Source of the DNA: Phytoactinopolyspora endophytica
Lineage (GTDB): Bacteria; Actinomycetota; Actinomycetes; Jiangellales; Jiangellaceae
Reading direction: 5' to 3'
NCBI RefSeq assembly: GCF_004138495.1
Contig: NZ_ML142854.1
Coordinates: 56,861-68,602, forward strand
DNA: 11,742 nt
Position numbers and translations under genes: made by a program. The notes below the pieces were generated by a model, which was given only the letters and a program-made list of their open reading frames with translations, was not told where the DNA came from and ran no database searches. Below, piece by piece: positions 1 through 7,950 of this stretch (position 1 is its first letter; the number at the start of each line of letters is the position of its first letter).

Positions 1-84
1 GGGCTGCGGACATGATGTTCGTCATCGGCATCGCACGACATTCGCGTCTACCGGCGCCTCGGCCGCCCTGACGACACTGGGTAG
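1..84. other. Short leader with no recognisable gene
   Basis: No frame in these bases carries a protein segment I recognise, and none reads convincingly into the regulator that follows. The stretch probably holds the upstream region of that regulator. I could not pick out a convincing -35/-10 pair. A GACACT hexamer at 73-78 lies 6 nt before the GTG at 85, but it has no good -35 partner. Confidence 0.4.
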
Positions 85-2832
85 GTGGTGCTTTATGGAC
101 GGTCGGCCGAGAAGGCCGAGATCGAGAGCCTCCTCGCGGCCGCGACGGCGGGCCGCGGCGCCGCGCTCGTCATCCGCGGTGACGCGGGCATTGGCAAGAG
201 CGCATTGCTCGACTACGCCGTTCGGTCTGCCGCAGGAATGCGCGTCCTGTGCGCCAGGGGTGTCGACTCGGAGTCAGGGCTACCGTATTCGGCCCTCCAC
301 CTTCTGCTGCGTCCGGCTTGGGGTGGCATCGACGCACTACCGGAACCACAGGCATCGGCGCTGCGCAGCGCCTTTGGGCTCGCCGGAACCATGATGCCCG
401 ACCCACGCCTTGTCGGATATGCGACCCTGACCCTGCTCTCCCGGCTCGCCGCGGAACGGCCACTGTTGTGCGTGATCGACGACGCGCGTGAGCTGGACCG
501 GCCTTCGGTAGACGCACTGGTACTCGCTGCCCGCCGGCTGTACGCGGAGGGCGTCGCCATGATCTTCGCGGCCGGCGAAGGGTGGCGGGGCTTCTCCGCG
601 GGTTGCCTGAGAGAGCTACGGCTGCAGGGACTCGCCCCGGACGCCGCGCGCGAGACGCTCACCGACCGCCTAGACGACATGAGCGTGCACACGGTTGAAC
701 GGATCGTCGAGGAGTCGGCCGGCAACCCGCTGGCGCTGGCTGAGCTGGCGGCGGCGCTGACCCCACGCCAACGCGCCGGTCAGCTCCCGTCGGAGGTGCT
801 GGGCCTCGGCGCCCTTCCGGTCCGGCGCGCGGCCCATGCCGCCTCTTCGGCACGGATCAGCTCGCTGCCTGCCTCGACGCGCACCTTGCTCAATGTCGTC
901 GCTGCCGACGGTCGGGGCGATATGGCGGTGGCACTGCGTGCCGCGGCACATGTCGGTGCGTCGATCGACGACCTCGCGCTGGCCGAACGGGCTCAGTTGA
1001 TCCACGTCGCCGGCAACCGGCTCTCCTTCCGGCAGCCGTTGCTCCGGCAAGCCGCGTACCACGACGGGACGGTGACAACGCGGGTCCGCGTACACACCGC
1101 GCTCGCCACTGCATTCGAGGACATCGGTGACCGTGCCGCGTCGGCCTGGCATCGCGCGGCGGCCGCGACATGCCCGGACGAGAAACTTGCCCGCGACCTC
1201 GAGAGCGTTGCCGAACATGCACGTCTCCAGGGTGCCTGCACGCAGGTCGTGTCCGCCTATCAGCGTGCCGCCGAGCTCAGCGCTGACCGGCAGGCCCGCG
1301 GTCGCCGGCTGGCGGCTGCGGCCTTTTCCGCGGCGACGTCAGGTGACATACGGCGAGCTGATGCATTCGCCGATGACGCCCTGTCCCTGACAGAGGACGT
1401 CAGGTGCCTGGCGCGACTCGCCGCGATCCGCGCCGGGGCAGAGGCGGAGCGTGGCTCGCTTCGAGACGCCGCGTGGATTCTGATGCAAGGCGCTATGGTC
1501 GTCGCTGACCATGTGCCGGACCTGTCGGCGACGATGCTGATGGACGCCGCCCAGCATGCATGGTTCTGCGATTACCGAGAAGCGGTGAACCTGGCGGCGA
1601 GTAAAGTCGCCGGGCTGCGGCCGTCGACGGCCGTCCGGGTCGGCATGGCCGGTGTCCAGGGGATAGCCGGCCTCCTGGACAACGACGTCCCGCGAGGGCT
1701 GGAGTCCTTCCGCGACATGGTCGAGGCTGCCAGGGACGGCCGATCCGAGCTCCCGCCCGAGCTTCGGCTGCACGCCACCGAGGCTGCGCTGTTCCTGGGT
1801 GACGACTGTGCGGCTCGTGATCTGGGGATGAAGCTCGCAGCATCGTGCCGTGCACATGGCCGGTTCGACCTGCTCCCGGCCGTTCTCAATCTGCTCGCCC
1901 GGGCACAGCTGTTCCTCGGATTCCACCATGAGGCGCGGGCCAGCGGCACCCAGGCACTCGAGATGGCGCGGAACGCCGGCAACTCGCCTCTGATCGGGCA
2001 GATCAACGCGACTCTATCCAGGATCGCCGCCATCGAGGGCGATGAGGCGACCTGCTGGGCGATGACGGCCGGCCACCTCACGGAAGGCGTGATGCACGCA
2101 GAGGGCTGGGCGGTCGCCTCCCGTGCGCTCCTCGAGCTCGGACTCGGCCGAGGCGACGCGGCCGCGAACCGCCTCGGGGCGGGCGCCGCCGGCTCCGCGC
2201 GCCACTGCGTCATGGGGTCCGCCCTGTTGCCGGACGCGGTGGAAGCCGGGATGCGAGCAGGCCGTCCTGACCTGGCGCAGCGCGCACTGGGGCAGTTCAC
2301 TGAGTACGCGCGGCATGCCGGTCAGGCATGGGCGAAGGCTGTGGCGTTGCGGTGCGCAGCGGCGATGGAGCCGGATGGCGCGGCCGACGAGCTTTATGCC
2401 GAGTCAGTGCTACTGCACCAGGAAGGCGCTCAACGACCATTCGAACGGGCCCGCACCGAGCTCGCCTATGGCGAGTGGCTCCGGCGTCACCGTCGGCGCA
2501 CGGACGCGCGGACCCAGCTGCGTTCCGCGCTGGAGATCTTCGACCGGCTCGGCGCGACGCCGTGGGCGGACCGTGCGCAGGTCGCGCTGCGCGCCGCGGG
2601 AGAGTCGGCACCGCAGGCGCCGGACGGCTGGGTCAGCGCCCTGAGCTCCCTGACAACCCAGGAGCGCCACGTCGCCCGCCTGGCGGCCGCCGGGCTCAGC
2701 AACCAGGACATCGCCGTACAGCTGTGCATCAGCCCGCGAACCGTGGGCTACCACCTTTACAAGGCCTATCCGAAGCTCGGAGTCACCAGGCGGATCGAGC
2801 TCGCGAGGTTCCGCTTCGCGGAGTCGGCATGA
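85..2832 (+). CDS. LuxR-family transcriptional regulator with N-terminal AAA/STAND ATPase (LAL type)
   Basis: This is a cytoplasmic DNA-binding regulator of about 915 aa, the usual length of the LAL (large ATP-binding LuxR) family. The family couples nucleotide and ligand sensing to promoter activation. The N-terminus VLYGR is the typical family opening, and Walker A is GDAGIGKS at residues 32-39. A Walker-B-like LLCVIDD spans about 127-133. The middle (about 350-830) is Ala/Leu-rich helical repeat of TPR/MalT type. The C-terminus (about 853-912) is a LuxR/GerE helix-turn-helix with SNQDIA and SPRTVGYHLYK. GTG 85 and the adjacent GTG 88 are both possible starts; the GGGTAGG just upstream is too close to separate them. 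Two ATPase positions look eroded: the usual DDAQWLD is DDARELD, and the Arg normally seen in the following AARD-like strand is Gly164. The family is clear. The target genes and effector are unknown. Confidence 0.93.
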   Translation: MVLYGRSAEKAEIESLLAAATAGRGAALVIRGDAGIGKSALLDYAVRSAAGMRVLCARGVDSESGLPYSALHLLLRPAWGGIDALPEPQASALRSAFGLAGTMMPDPRLVGYATLTLLSRLAAERPLLCVIDDARELDRPSVDALVLAARRLYAEGVAMIFAAGEGWRGFSAGCLRELRLQGLAPDAARETLTDRLDDMSVHTVERIVEESAGNPLALAELAAALTPRQRAGQLPSEVLGLGALPVRRAAHAASSARISSLPASTRTLLNVVAADGRGDMAVALRAAAHVGASIDDLALAERAQLIHVAGNRLSFRQPLLRQAAYHDGTVTTRVRVHTALATAFEDIGDRAASAWHRAAAATCPDEKLARDLESVAEHARLQGACTQVVSAYQRAAELSADRQARGRRLAAAAFSAATSGDIRRADAFADDALSLTEDVRCLARLAAIRAGAEAERGSLRDAAWILMQGAMVVADHVPDLSATMLMDAAQHAWFCDYREAVNLAASKVAGLRPSTAVRVGMAGVQGIAGLLDNDVPRGLESFRDMVEAARDGRSELPPELRLHATEAALFLGDDCAARDLGMKLAASCRAHGRFDLLPAVLNLLARAQLFLGFHHEARASGTQALEMARNAGNSPLIGQINATLSRIAAIEGDEATCWAMTAGHLTEGVMHAEGWAVASRALLELGLGRGDAAANRLGAGAAGSARHCVMGSALLPDAVEAGMRAGRPDLAQRALGQFTEYARHAGQAWAKAVALRCAAAMEPDGAADELYAESVLLHQEGAQRPFERARTELAYGEWLRRHRRRTDARTQLRSALEIFDRLGATPWADRAQVALRAAGESAPQAPDGWVSALSSLTTQERHVARLAAAGLSNQDIAVQLCISPRTVGYHLYKAYPKLGVTRRIELARFRFAESA

Positions 2833-2864
2833 CTGCCGAGACTGCGGTGAGCACCTGAGCCGTC

Positions 2865-3890
2865 CTATGCCCAGAAGATGCAGGTGGGGCTGGGCGTACT
2901 GAACGGCTCGCCGACCTGGGTGGGGATGCCGGTGGCCCGATCGAGGAGGAACGTCGTGATGGTGTCGTCGAACTGGTTGGCCGAGTACAGGTAAGCGCCG
3001 TCCGGCGAGAGCACCATGTCGCGTGGGTGGTCGCCACCGCAGGGCACAGCGGCGACGAGGGCGACGTCGGGACCGTCGACGGTGAGTACCGCGATCTCGT
3101 CGACGAACCGGTTGGCCACGTAGAGGAATCGGCCGTCGGCGGAGAGCCGGATCGCGGACGGGTGGCTGGCCTTGTCTGCCCCGTGAGGGCGGGTGGAGAC
3201 GGTCGACAGGGACTGTCCGGCGTCCAGGTCGAGCACGGTGACGGTGGAATCGAGCTCGTTGGCGACATAGGCGTACCGGTCCTGGACGACGAGGTGGCGT
3301 GGACCCGCTCCTGGCGGGGTGCGGAGCTCGTCTGAAAGGGTCAGCGTTCCGGACGTCTCGTCGAGGGCGTAGCGGTAGACGGTGTCGGTGCCGAGGTCGG
3401 CTGCGAGGACGTGGCCGCGGCCAGGGCCCGTGTCAGGGTCGGTGACGACCATGTGAGCGTGCGGGCCTTCCTGACGCTTGACGTCGGGGCCGGTGCCGGA
3501 ATGCTGAACTGTTCCGGACGGTGCATTGAGCGAGCCGTCGGCGCCGACAGGGTTGACGGCCAGGGTGCCGGATCCGTAGCAGGCGCTGAGCAGGTAGCGG
3601 CCGCTCGGATGGAGGGACAGGTGGCACGGGCCGGCGCCACGGACACTCTGCGCGTCGCCGAGCGGCGTCAGTTCCGTGTCCTGGACGCTCCACGCCCGGA
3701 CCTGGCCGTTCTCCCGCTCACAGATCGCGTAGAGGATGGAGCCGTCGGCGGACAGCGCGAGATATCTAGGGTCCGGTGCGTCGACGCCACCGAGCGGCGT
3801 GAACGTGGCGCCGTCGATATCGAGCACGGTGACGCCGGTGGCGGGAGTACCTTGTGTTCCACTGGTGGCTGATCCGAGGTATGCACGCAT
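2865..3890 (-). CDS. Lactonase family protein (6-phosphogluconolactonase-like, YbhE/Pgl-type beta-propeller)
   Basis: The protein is about 341 aa, the normal length for the seven-bladed propeller lactonase family (Pfam Lactonase). The family's best-known activity is hydrolysis of 6-phosphogluconolactone in the oxidative pentose phosphate pathway. Blade repeats are visible as recurring LSADG/SPDG.xLY.AN strands, for example DPRYLALSADG near the N-terminus, HPSAIRLSADGRFLYVANR in the middle and HPRDMVLSPDGAYLYSANQ near the C-terminus. The family signatures GPCHLSLHPSGRYLL, GPHAH and GPRHL are present. There is no signal peptide, so it should act in the cytoplasm. ATG 3890 has an AGGA about 8 nt upstream on the minus strand. 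The gene is convergent with the first LuxR gene (32-bp gap) and divergent from the nucleotidyltransferase. The exact lactone substrate is inferred only from the family; many actinomycete paralogues are uncharacterised. Confidence 0.93.
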   Translation of the reverse strand: MRAYLGSATSGTQGTPATGVTVLDIDGATFTPLGGVDAPDPRYLALSADGSILYAICERENGQVRAWSVQDTELTPLGDAQSVRGAGPCHLSLHPSGRYLLSACYGSGTLAVNPVGADGSLNAPSGTVQHSGTGPDVKRQEGPHAHMVVTDPDTGPGRGHVLAADLGTDTVYRYALDETSGTLTLSDELRTPPGAGPRHLVVQDRYAYVANELDSTVTVLDLDAGQSLSTVSTRPHGADKASHPSAIRLSADGRFLYVANRFVDEIAVLTVDGPDVALVAAVPCGGDHPRDMVLSPDGAYLYSANQFDDTITTFLLDRATGIPTQVGEPFSTPSPTCIFWA

Positions 3891-3956
3891 AGTGCGTATC
3901 CTGCCCGATGCTGTGCAGGGCGCCGGTCACCGGTCGCACCGATGGCGTGACGGTTC

Positions 3957-3992
3957 TCGACCCCTTGGGAGCCTGCGCTAGGGTCGGGGATC
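3957..3992 (+). promoter_or_regulatory. Predicted promoter for a leaderless transcript of the nucleotidyltransferase
   Basis: TCGACC (3957-3962), a 16-bp spacer and TAGGGT (3979-3984) resemble an actinobacterial housekeeping-sigma -35/-10 pair. The -10 ends 8 nt before ATG 3993, so transcription would start at or within a base or two of the start codon. The only Shine-Dalgarno-like run, GGGGA, is 2 nt from the ATG, too close for ordinary ribosome binding. Leaderless mRNAs are common in actinomycetes. No start-site mapping is available here. Confidence 0.5.
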
Positions 3993-4694
3993 ATGGTCGA
4001 TGGGCACACGGTGCGGCAGGCAGTGATCTTGGCAGGCGGGAAGGGCTCCCGGCTCCGGCCGCTGACGGACACCGTGCCGAAGGCGATGATCGAGATCGCC
4101 GGGCGATGCATCATCGACCACCAGATCGAGTGGCTTGCACAGGCGGGTGTGACTGACGTGGTGGTCTCAGCGGGCCATCTCCACGAGGTTCTGACGGAGC
4201 ATCTGGAATCCGGGCCACAGCCGGTGCGGGTGCAGACCGTCGTCGAGGAGGAGCCACTGGGGCGTGGCGGTGGGCTGAAGTATGCAGGCAAGCGGCTGCC
4301 GGAGCCGGGCGACAACTGGTACGCGCTCAACGCCGACATCTGGACGCGCTTCGAGCTGCGGGAGATGGCGGCGTACCACATCGAGCGGGACGCGGTCGCC
4401 ACCATCGGGCTCGTCCGGCCCAGGATCCCATGGGGAGTAGTCGATCTGGACGAGTTCGGCCGGGTGATCGACTTCGTCGAGGCGCCGCCATCGCCGTACC
4501 CGGTCAACGGCGGGATCTACGTCTTCTCCAGCCGCATCCTGGACTTGCTGCCGGACGTGGGCGACCATGAGCGCTCGACGTTCCCGATGCTGGCCAAGGA
4601 GCGTCGGCTCGCCGGATACCCCATCGAGGGCTACTGGCGCGCCATCGACACCACCAAAGACGTCGCCGAGGCCTCCAAAGAGCTGAACGCCTAG
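3993..4694 (+). CDS. Sugar-1-phosphate nucleotidyltransferase (NTP_transferase family)
   Basis: The 233-aa protein has the Rossmann-like nucleotidyltransferase fold. It would join a sugar 1-phosphate to an NTP, making an NDP-sugar and pyrophosphate in the cytoplasm. The signature LAGGKGSRLRPLTD starts at residue 13 and is followed by the conserved VPKAM with catalytic-type Lys30. EEPLGRGGGLK matches the family EPLGTGGAL motif. Asp115 in LNADIW is the expected metal-binding Asp (usually LNGD). VNGGIYVFS and GYWRAIDT are the usual sugar-pocket and C-terminal motifs. There is no C-terminal left-handed beta-helix, so it is a short enzyme like HddC, MurU or short mannose-1-phosphate guanylyltransferases rather than a GlmU/GlgC type. 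Sugar and base specificity cannot be read. No glycan genes are adjacent; its divergent neighbour is the lactonase. ATG 3993 is preferred because the -10 lies just upstream; GTG 4011 is an alternative. Confidence 0.92.
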   Translation: MVDGHTVRQAVILAGGKGSRLRPLTDTVPKAMIEIAGRCIIDHQIEWLAQAGVTDVVVSAGHLHEVLTEHLESGPQPVRVQTVVEEEPLGRGGGLKYAGKRLPEPGDNWYALNADIWTRFELREMAAYHIERDAVATIGLVRPRIPWGVVDLDEFGRVIDFVEAPPSPYPVNGGIYVFSSRILDLLPDVGDHERSTFPMLAKERRLAGYPIEGYWRAIDTTKDVAEASKELNA

Positions 4695-4815
4695 TACGGC
4701 AGCCGGACTTCGTGATCTTGGGCGTGGCGGCGTGACGTAGAACGGCCACCGCGTGATCATGCCTGATTTGTGTCGAACCAAGATGATCTTGCGGTGGTCG
4801 CGGACACAGCCTAAA
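4695..4815. repeat. Non-coding segment with imperfect inverted repeat and short direct repeats, probably IS-end debris
   Basis: No plausible gene is seen here. The arms CGGCCACCGCGTGATCAT (4743-4760) and ATGATCTTGCGGTGGTCG (4783-4800) are inverted with 15 of 18 positions matching, around a 22-nt centre. TGATCTTG occurs twice in direct orientation (4713-4720 and 4784-4791), each time followed by a G/T-rich GGTGG-like run. The bases after 4800 read as GGCTGTGTCC on the minus strand, the sort of end seen in many IS elements. There is no T-run, so a rho-independent terminator is unlikely. Given the transposase scrap next door, I infer an old insertion-sequence end, but I cannot name the element. 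Confidence 0.4.
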
Positions 4816-4819
4816 CCCT

Positions 4820-4958
4820 GCCCAGTGGCGAACGCACTTCGTCGACCTGATGGGTGGAATCGTGGCACGGTTTGCGCGGGTCGCCGGGGGTAGTTGTAGA
4901 ACTCCAGCAGGACCTCGACATTGTCGGTGATCTTTGCACGCACCTGCGCCGGTGGCAT
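4820..4958 (-). pseudogene. Remnant of an IS256/Mutator-family transposase (short C-terminal piece)
   Basis: On the minus strand, AKITDNVEVLLEFYNYP is read from about 4937 to 4887. From family knowledge this resembles the AKITDD..LLAFYDYPAEHW segment near the C-terminus of IS256-family transposases. A little further on, SAFAT (from about 4838) resembles the family's NPIESTFATVRLR, although the residues between are scrambled. Only about 45 codons remain and there are no catalytic regions. The piece is dead, and its 5' part has been replaced by the regulator gene that starts at 4968 on the other strand. Assignment is from motif memory, not a search. Confidence 0.55.
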
Positions 4959-4967
4959 GCTGGTCTG
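4934..4967 (+). promoter_or_regulatory. Possible promoter for the second LuxR-type regulator
   Basis: TTGCAC (4934-4939), a 16-bp spacer and CATGCT (4956-4961) form a weak -35/-10-like pair ending 6 nt before GTG 4968. If real, the transcript would be nearly leaderless, and the -35 would lie inside the transposase remnant. Neither hexamer is a strong consensus match. Confidence 0.3.
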
Positions 4968-7865
4968 GTGCGGGATTTGCGGTGCCCCGTGGTTGTTGGG
5001 CGTGACCCGGAGTGGCAGGAGCTACGGCGCGCTCTCGATCGCCTGTCTGACGGACACGGCGCGACACTGGTGGTCGCGGGCGAGGCCGGGGTTGGCAAGT
5101 CGCGGTTGTTGTGGGAGGTCGCCACCGAAGGTGTTCGTCGGGGGGCGCAGGTGCTGACCGGCCGGGCGGTTGAGCGCGACAGCCCGCACCCCTTCCGGCC
5201 GGTCGCGGAGGCACTGTTCTCGCACCTTCGTAAGTCGGGACCACCGCAGGTTCGGGAGTTGACACCGTTTCTGCCCATCCTCGGCCGACTCATCCCGCAG
5301 TGGCGTTTACCTGGCGAGTCACCCGGCGAGGAGTCGCTCGTGGTGGTGGGCGAAGCCGTGCTCAGGCTGCTCGCTGCCCTGGGTGACGGCCCTGGCTGCG
5401 TGCTCCTGCTTGAGGACCTGCACTGGGCGGACACCGAGACTGTCGAGGTCGTCGAGTACCTCGCCGACAACATCGCGGGGGAACCGGTCCTCTGTGTGAT
5501 CTCGCTTCGTGACGAGGAACCCAGTGGGGCACTGTCGTGCGCTTACGATCTCGCCGCCCGACGCTCCGCCACCATGGTGTCGCTGCGGAGGCTGAGCGAC
5601 GAGGAGGTCGTATCGGTTGCCGAGGGCTGCCTGCACACTCCGGTAATACCCCGCGAGCTTGCCGAGGTGGTCGTGGCAAGGGCCGATGGACTGCCTTTTC
5701 TCGTCGAGGAGCTGCTGGCGGCAATGGTCCAGGCCCACGAGTTGGAGAGGACAGCAGACGGCTGGGTTCTCGACCGCTCACCGGGGCTGACCATCCCCGC
5801 CACGTTTGCCGAGACCGTGTGGCGCCGCCTCGCCTCACGCCCGGGCGTTCGGGACCTTCTCGTCGCGGCGGCACTACAAGGCCGAAGCTTCGACTGGCGC
5901 CTGCTGGCGGACATGAGCGGCCAGGACGAAGCCACTGTTGTCGATCGCTTGCGCCGTGCTGTCGATGACCAGCTGCTGTCCGTGGAGGCCGCCGATCCCG
6001 GGCCACGCTTCCGGTTCCGCCATGCGCTGACTCGGGAGGCCATCCTCGCGGAGCTTCTTCCGCCGGAGCGAGCAGCCCTCGCCGCGCGCGGTCTCCGTGC
6101 GGTCGAGGCCGCTCATCCGGGACTGCCGGGGGAGTGGTGCGAGTTAGCGGCCGAGCTCGCCGAACAGGCTGGGGAACCGTCCCGGGCCGCTGGGTTGCAC
6201 CTCGAGTCGGGGCGACGGGCGTTCGGTAGCGCCGCGCTGACCAGCTCCGAGGCGAACCTGGAGCGGGCCCGACGGTTGGTGGGCGACAACCGGCAACTGG
6301 CCGTCGAGATCGACGAGGCGCTCTGCGAGGTGCTCGTCAAGGCCGGCAACGCCGAGCGGGTGGGCGAGGTTGGCCAGCGCCTGCTTTCTCGGCTGGCCGC
6401 ACTGGCGGCCCCGCCGACACGCAGGGCGCAGGCGCACCTGTGGCTGGCTCGCACAGCCATCGTGTCCGCCGATTGGGCATGTGCCCTCGATCAGCTTCAC
6501 CACGCGCGAGAGCTCGCGGCAAGCGGTGGCATTGCCGCCAGCGAGTTCGAGATCCTGGCCGCTCAGGTGGCGCTCGGCGAGGGCCGCCTCGACGACGCCG
6601 TGACCCTCGCCGGGAGGGCGTTGACCTCGGCAGAGTCCGGTGGGCGCTACGAGCTGGCCTGTGAGGCCCTCGCGGTTCTGGGCCAACGGGAACGCCTGCG
6701 TGACCTCACCTCAGCAGACCGGGCCTTCTCGGCTGCCTTGGCACTGGCCGAGCAGCACGGCCTGACGCTGTGGGGCGTGCGAGCCCTCCACGAGCTGGGC
6801 ACCATTGACCTGCTGGGCGGCGGTCCGCTCGATCGGCTCGCCCAGGCTCGGAAGGCCGCGCTCGACGCGGGTGCACTAGCCACCGCTGCCACGGCCAGCC
6901 TCCAGATGGCCGCGTGGTTCATCAACCATGTCGAACCGGAAGGGACCCTCGACGCCGGCCGGTCCTGCGCCGCGGAGGCGCGGCGACTGCGGCTCCCCCT
7001 CGTCGAAGGACTGGGGTTCGCAGTGCAAGCGGTGGCTCACGCGCTGCTGGATCAGCGGGCCGAGATGGAGGCGGCCATCGACCAGGCCGTCGCCTCCTCG
7101 GGCGGCCACCCCGAAGTCCGAGGGGTGGCTCTGCTCATGGCCCAGGCGCTGCTGTGGGTCGTCCGAGAGGACCGCGCCCGGGCACTGCGCGAGCTGGACG
7201 CTGGTATGGAGCTGTTGCGGGGCACGCCGGTCACCGCGCCAGGCCGGGGCTTGTGGGCCCTCGTCCACGCCCTGGACGTCGGCGATGGTGAGGCGGCGGT
7301 GGCCGAGGTGGAGGCGTCGGGGCTGACGACATACTGGCTGATCCGAGGATGGGTGGGCCACGCCCGGGCGGTGACCCTCGGCCGGCAAGGGCGGACTGCC
7401 GAGGCCGAGGCGGCCTTCATCCGGGCTGACGCCGATCTCGCCCCGTGCGACTGGTACCGCCACCACGCCCGCCGATTGGTGGCCGAGGCGGCCATCGCCG
7501 ACGGCTGGGGGAACCCGACGCGATGGCTGGCGGAGGCGCTGGCCTTCTTCGATCCGTCCGGGCCGCCCGCGGTGGCCTCGGCGTGTCGGTCGCTGCTCCG
7601 CCAGGCCGGCGCACCGGTGCCGCGGCGCCGCCGGCCGGCACCGGACCTGCCGGCGCCGATGGCGGCCTTGGGGGTGACCCCGAGGGAGGCGGAGGTGCTG
7701 GCATTCCTCGCCGAGGGCCGCTCCACCAGAGAGATCGCGGCCCGCCTCTATGTCTCGCCGAAGACCGTCGAGCGCCACATTGCCAACCTGGCCGCCAAGG
7801 TGGGCGTCGGGGGCCGATCCGAATTGGTCGCCTACGCGGCCCGTCACCATGTGGGGGCGGGATGA
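4968..7865 (+). CDS. LuxR-family transcriptional regulator with N-terminal AAA ATPase (second LAL-type regulator)
   Basis: This is a large cytoplasmic regulator, about 965 aa from GTG 4968. The recognisable protein begins at LRCPVVVGRD, the usual family N-terminus. An open frame extends back to an ATG at 4854, but those 38 codons read through the antisense transposase scrap and are best excluded. TTG 4977 is a further alternative. Walker A is GEAGVGKS (residues 38-45, bases 5079-5102). Walker B is VLLLEDLHWAD with E149-D150, and the sensor-like SLRDEE contains Arg181, so the ATPase looks intact. A long Ala/Leu-rich helical repeat region follows (about 380-880). The C-terminal GerE helix-turn-helix starts near 901 (LGVTPREAEVLAFLAEG, then STREIAARLYVSPKTVERH). 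The acetyltransferase gene follows 81 bp downstream on the same strand and may be a co-transcribed partner or target. Effector and regulon are unknown. Confidence 0.92.
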   Translation: MRDLRCPVVVGRDPEWQELRRALDRLSDGHGATLVVAGEAGVGKSRLLWEVATEGVRRGAQVLTGRAVERDSPHPFRPVAEALFSHLRKSGPPQVRELTPFLPILGRLIPQWRLPGESPGEESLVVVGEAVLRLLAALGDGPGCVLLLEDLHWADTETVEVVEYLADNIAGEPVLCVISLRDEEPSGALSCAYDLAARRSATMVSLRRLSDEEVVSVAEGCLHTPVIPRELAEVVVARADGLPFLVEELLAAMVQAHELERTADGWVLDRSPGLTIPATFAETVWRRLASRPGVRDLLVAAALQGRSFDWRLLADMSGQDEATVVDRLRRAVDDQLLSVEAADPGPRFRFRHALTREAILAELLPPERAALAARGLRAVEAAHPGLPGEWCELAAELAEQAGEPSRAAGLHLESGRRAFGSAALTSSEANLERARRLVGDNRQLAVEIDEALCEVLVKAGNAERVGEVGQRLLSRLAALAAPPTRRAQAHLWLARTAIVSADWACALDQLHHARELAASGGIAASEFEILAAQVALGEGRLDDAVTLAGRALTSAESGGRYELACEALAVLGQRERLRDLTSADRAFSAALALAEQHGLTLWGVRALHELGTIDLLGGGPLDRLAQARKAALDAGALATAATASLQMAAWFINHVEPEGTLDAGRSCAAEARRLRLPLVEGLGFAVQAVAHALLDQRAEMEAAIDQAVASSGGHPEVRGVALLMAQALLWVVREDRARALRELDAGMELLRGTPVTAPGRGLWALVHALDVGDGEAAVAEVEASGLTTYWLIRGWVGHARAVTLGRQGRTAEAEAAFIRADADLAPCDWYRHHARRLVAEAAIADGWGNPTRWLAEALAFFDPSGPPAVASACRSLLRQAGAPVPRRRRPAPDLPAPMAALGVTPREAEVLAFLAEGRSTREIAARLYVSPKTVERHIANLAAKVGVGGRSELVAYAARHHVGAG

Positions 7866-7913
7866 CCTAAAGATGAGGGCCTGCCCGATGCCGGGGCGCG
7901 GGCACCACTCCGA

Positions 7914-7950
7914 TCATGGCCACACCGATTCGATGAAGGAGTGGCCATGA
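7914..7950 (+). promoter_or_regulatory. Inverted repeat covering the acetyltransferase start codon, with the ribosome-binding site in the loop
   Basis: TCATGGCCAC (7914-7923) and GTGGCCATGA (7941-7950) are perfect 10-bp inverted arms separated by 17 nt. In RNA the 3' arm would bury the ATG at 7947, while most of the Shine-Dalgarno AAGGAG (7936-7941) would sit in the loop. The layout could tune translation of the GNAT gene. The arm also contains a natural CCATG start context, so chance is possible. Confidence 0.45.

Noticed and set aside
2833..2864. Possible bidirectional terminator between the convergent regulator and lactonase genes
   Set aside because: Only a tiny GGTG/CACC pairing with a 2-nt loop is visible, with no T-run.
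2783..3268. A 161-codon minus-strand frame overlapping the lactonase gene
   Set aside because: Its Ser/Thr/Pro-rich composition is an out-of-frame reading of the lactonase; the propeller repeats lie in the other frame.
6876..7850. A 324-codon open frame antisense to the second LAL regulator
   Set aside because: It mirrors the GC-rich third-position pattern of the true gene; its Arg/Gly/His-rich composition has no recognisable motif.
7941..7946. GTG 7941 as the start of the acetyltransferase
   Set aside because: It overlaps the end of the AAGGAG site; ATG 7947 has the proper 5-nt spacing.
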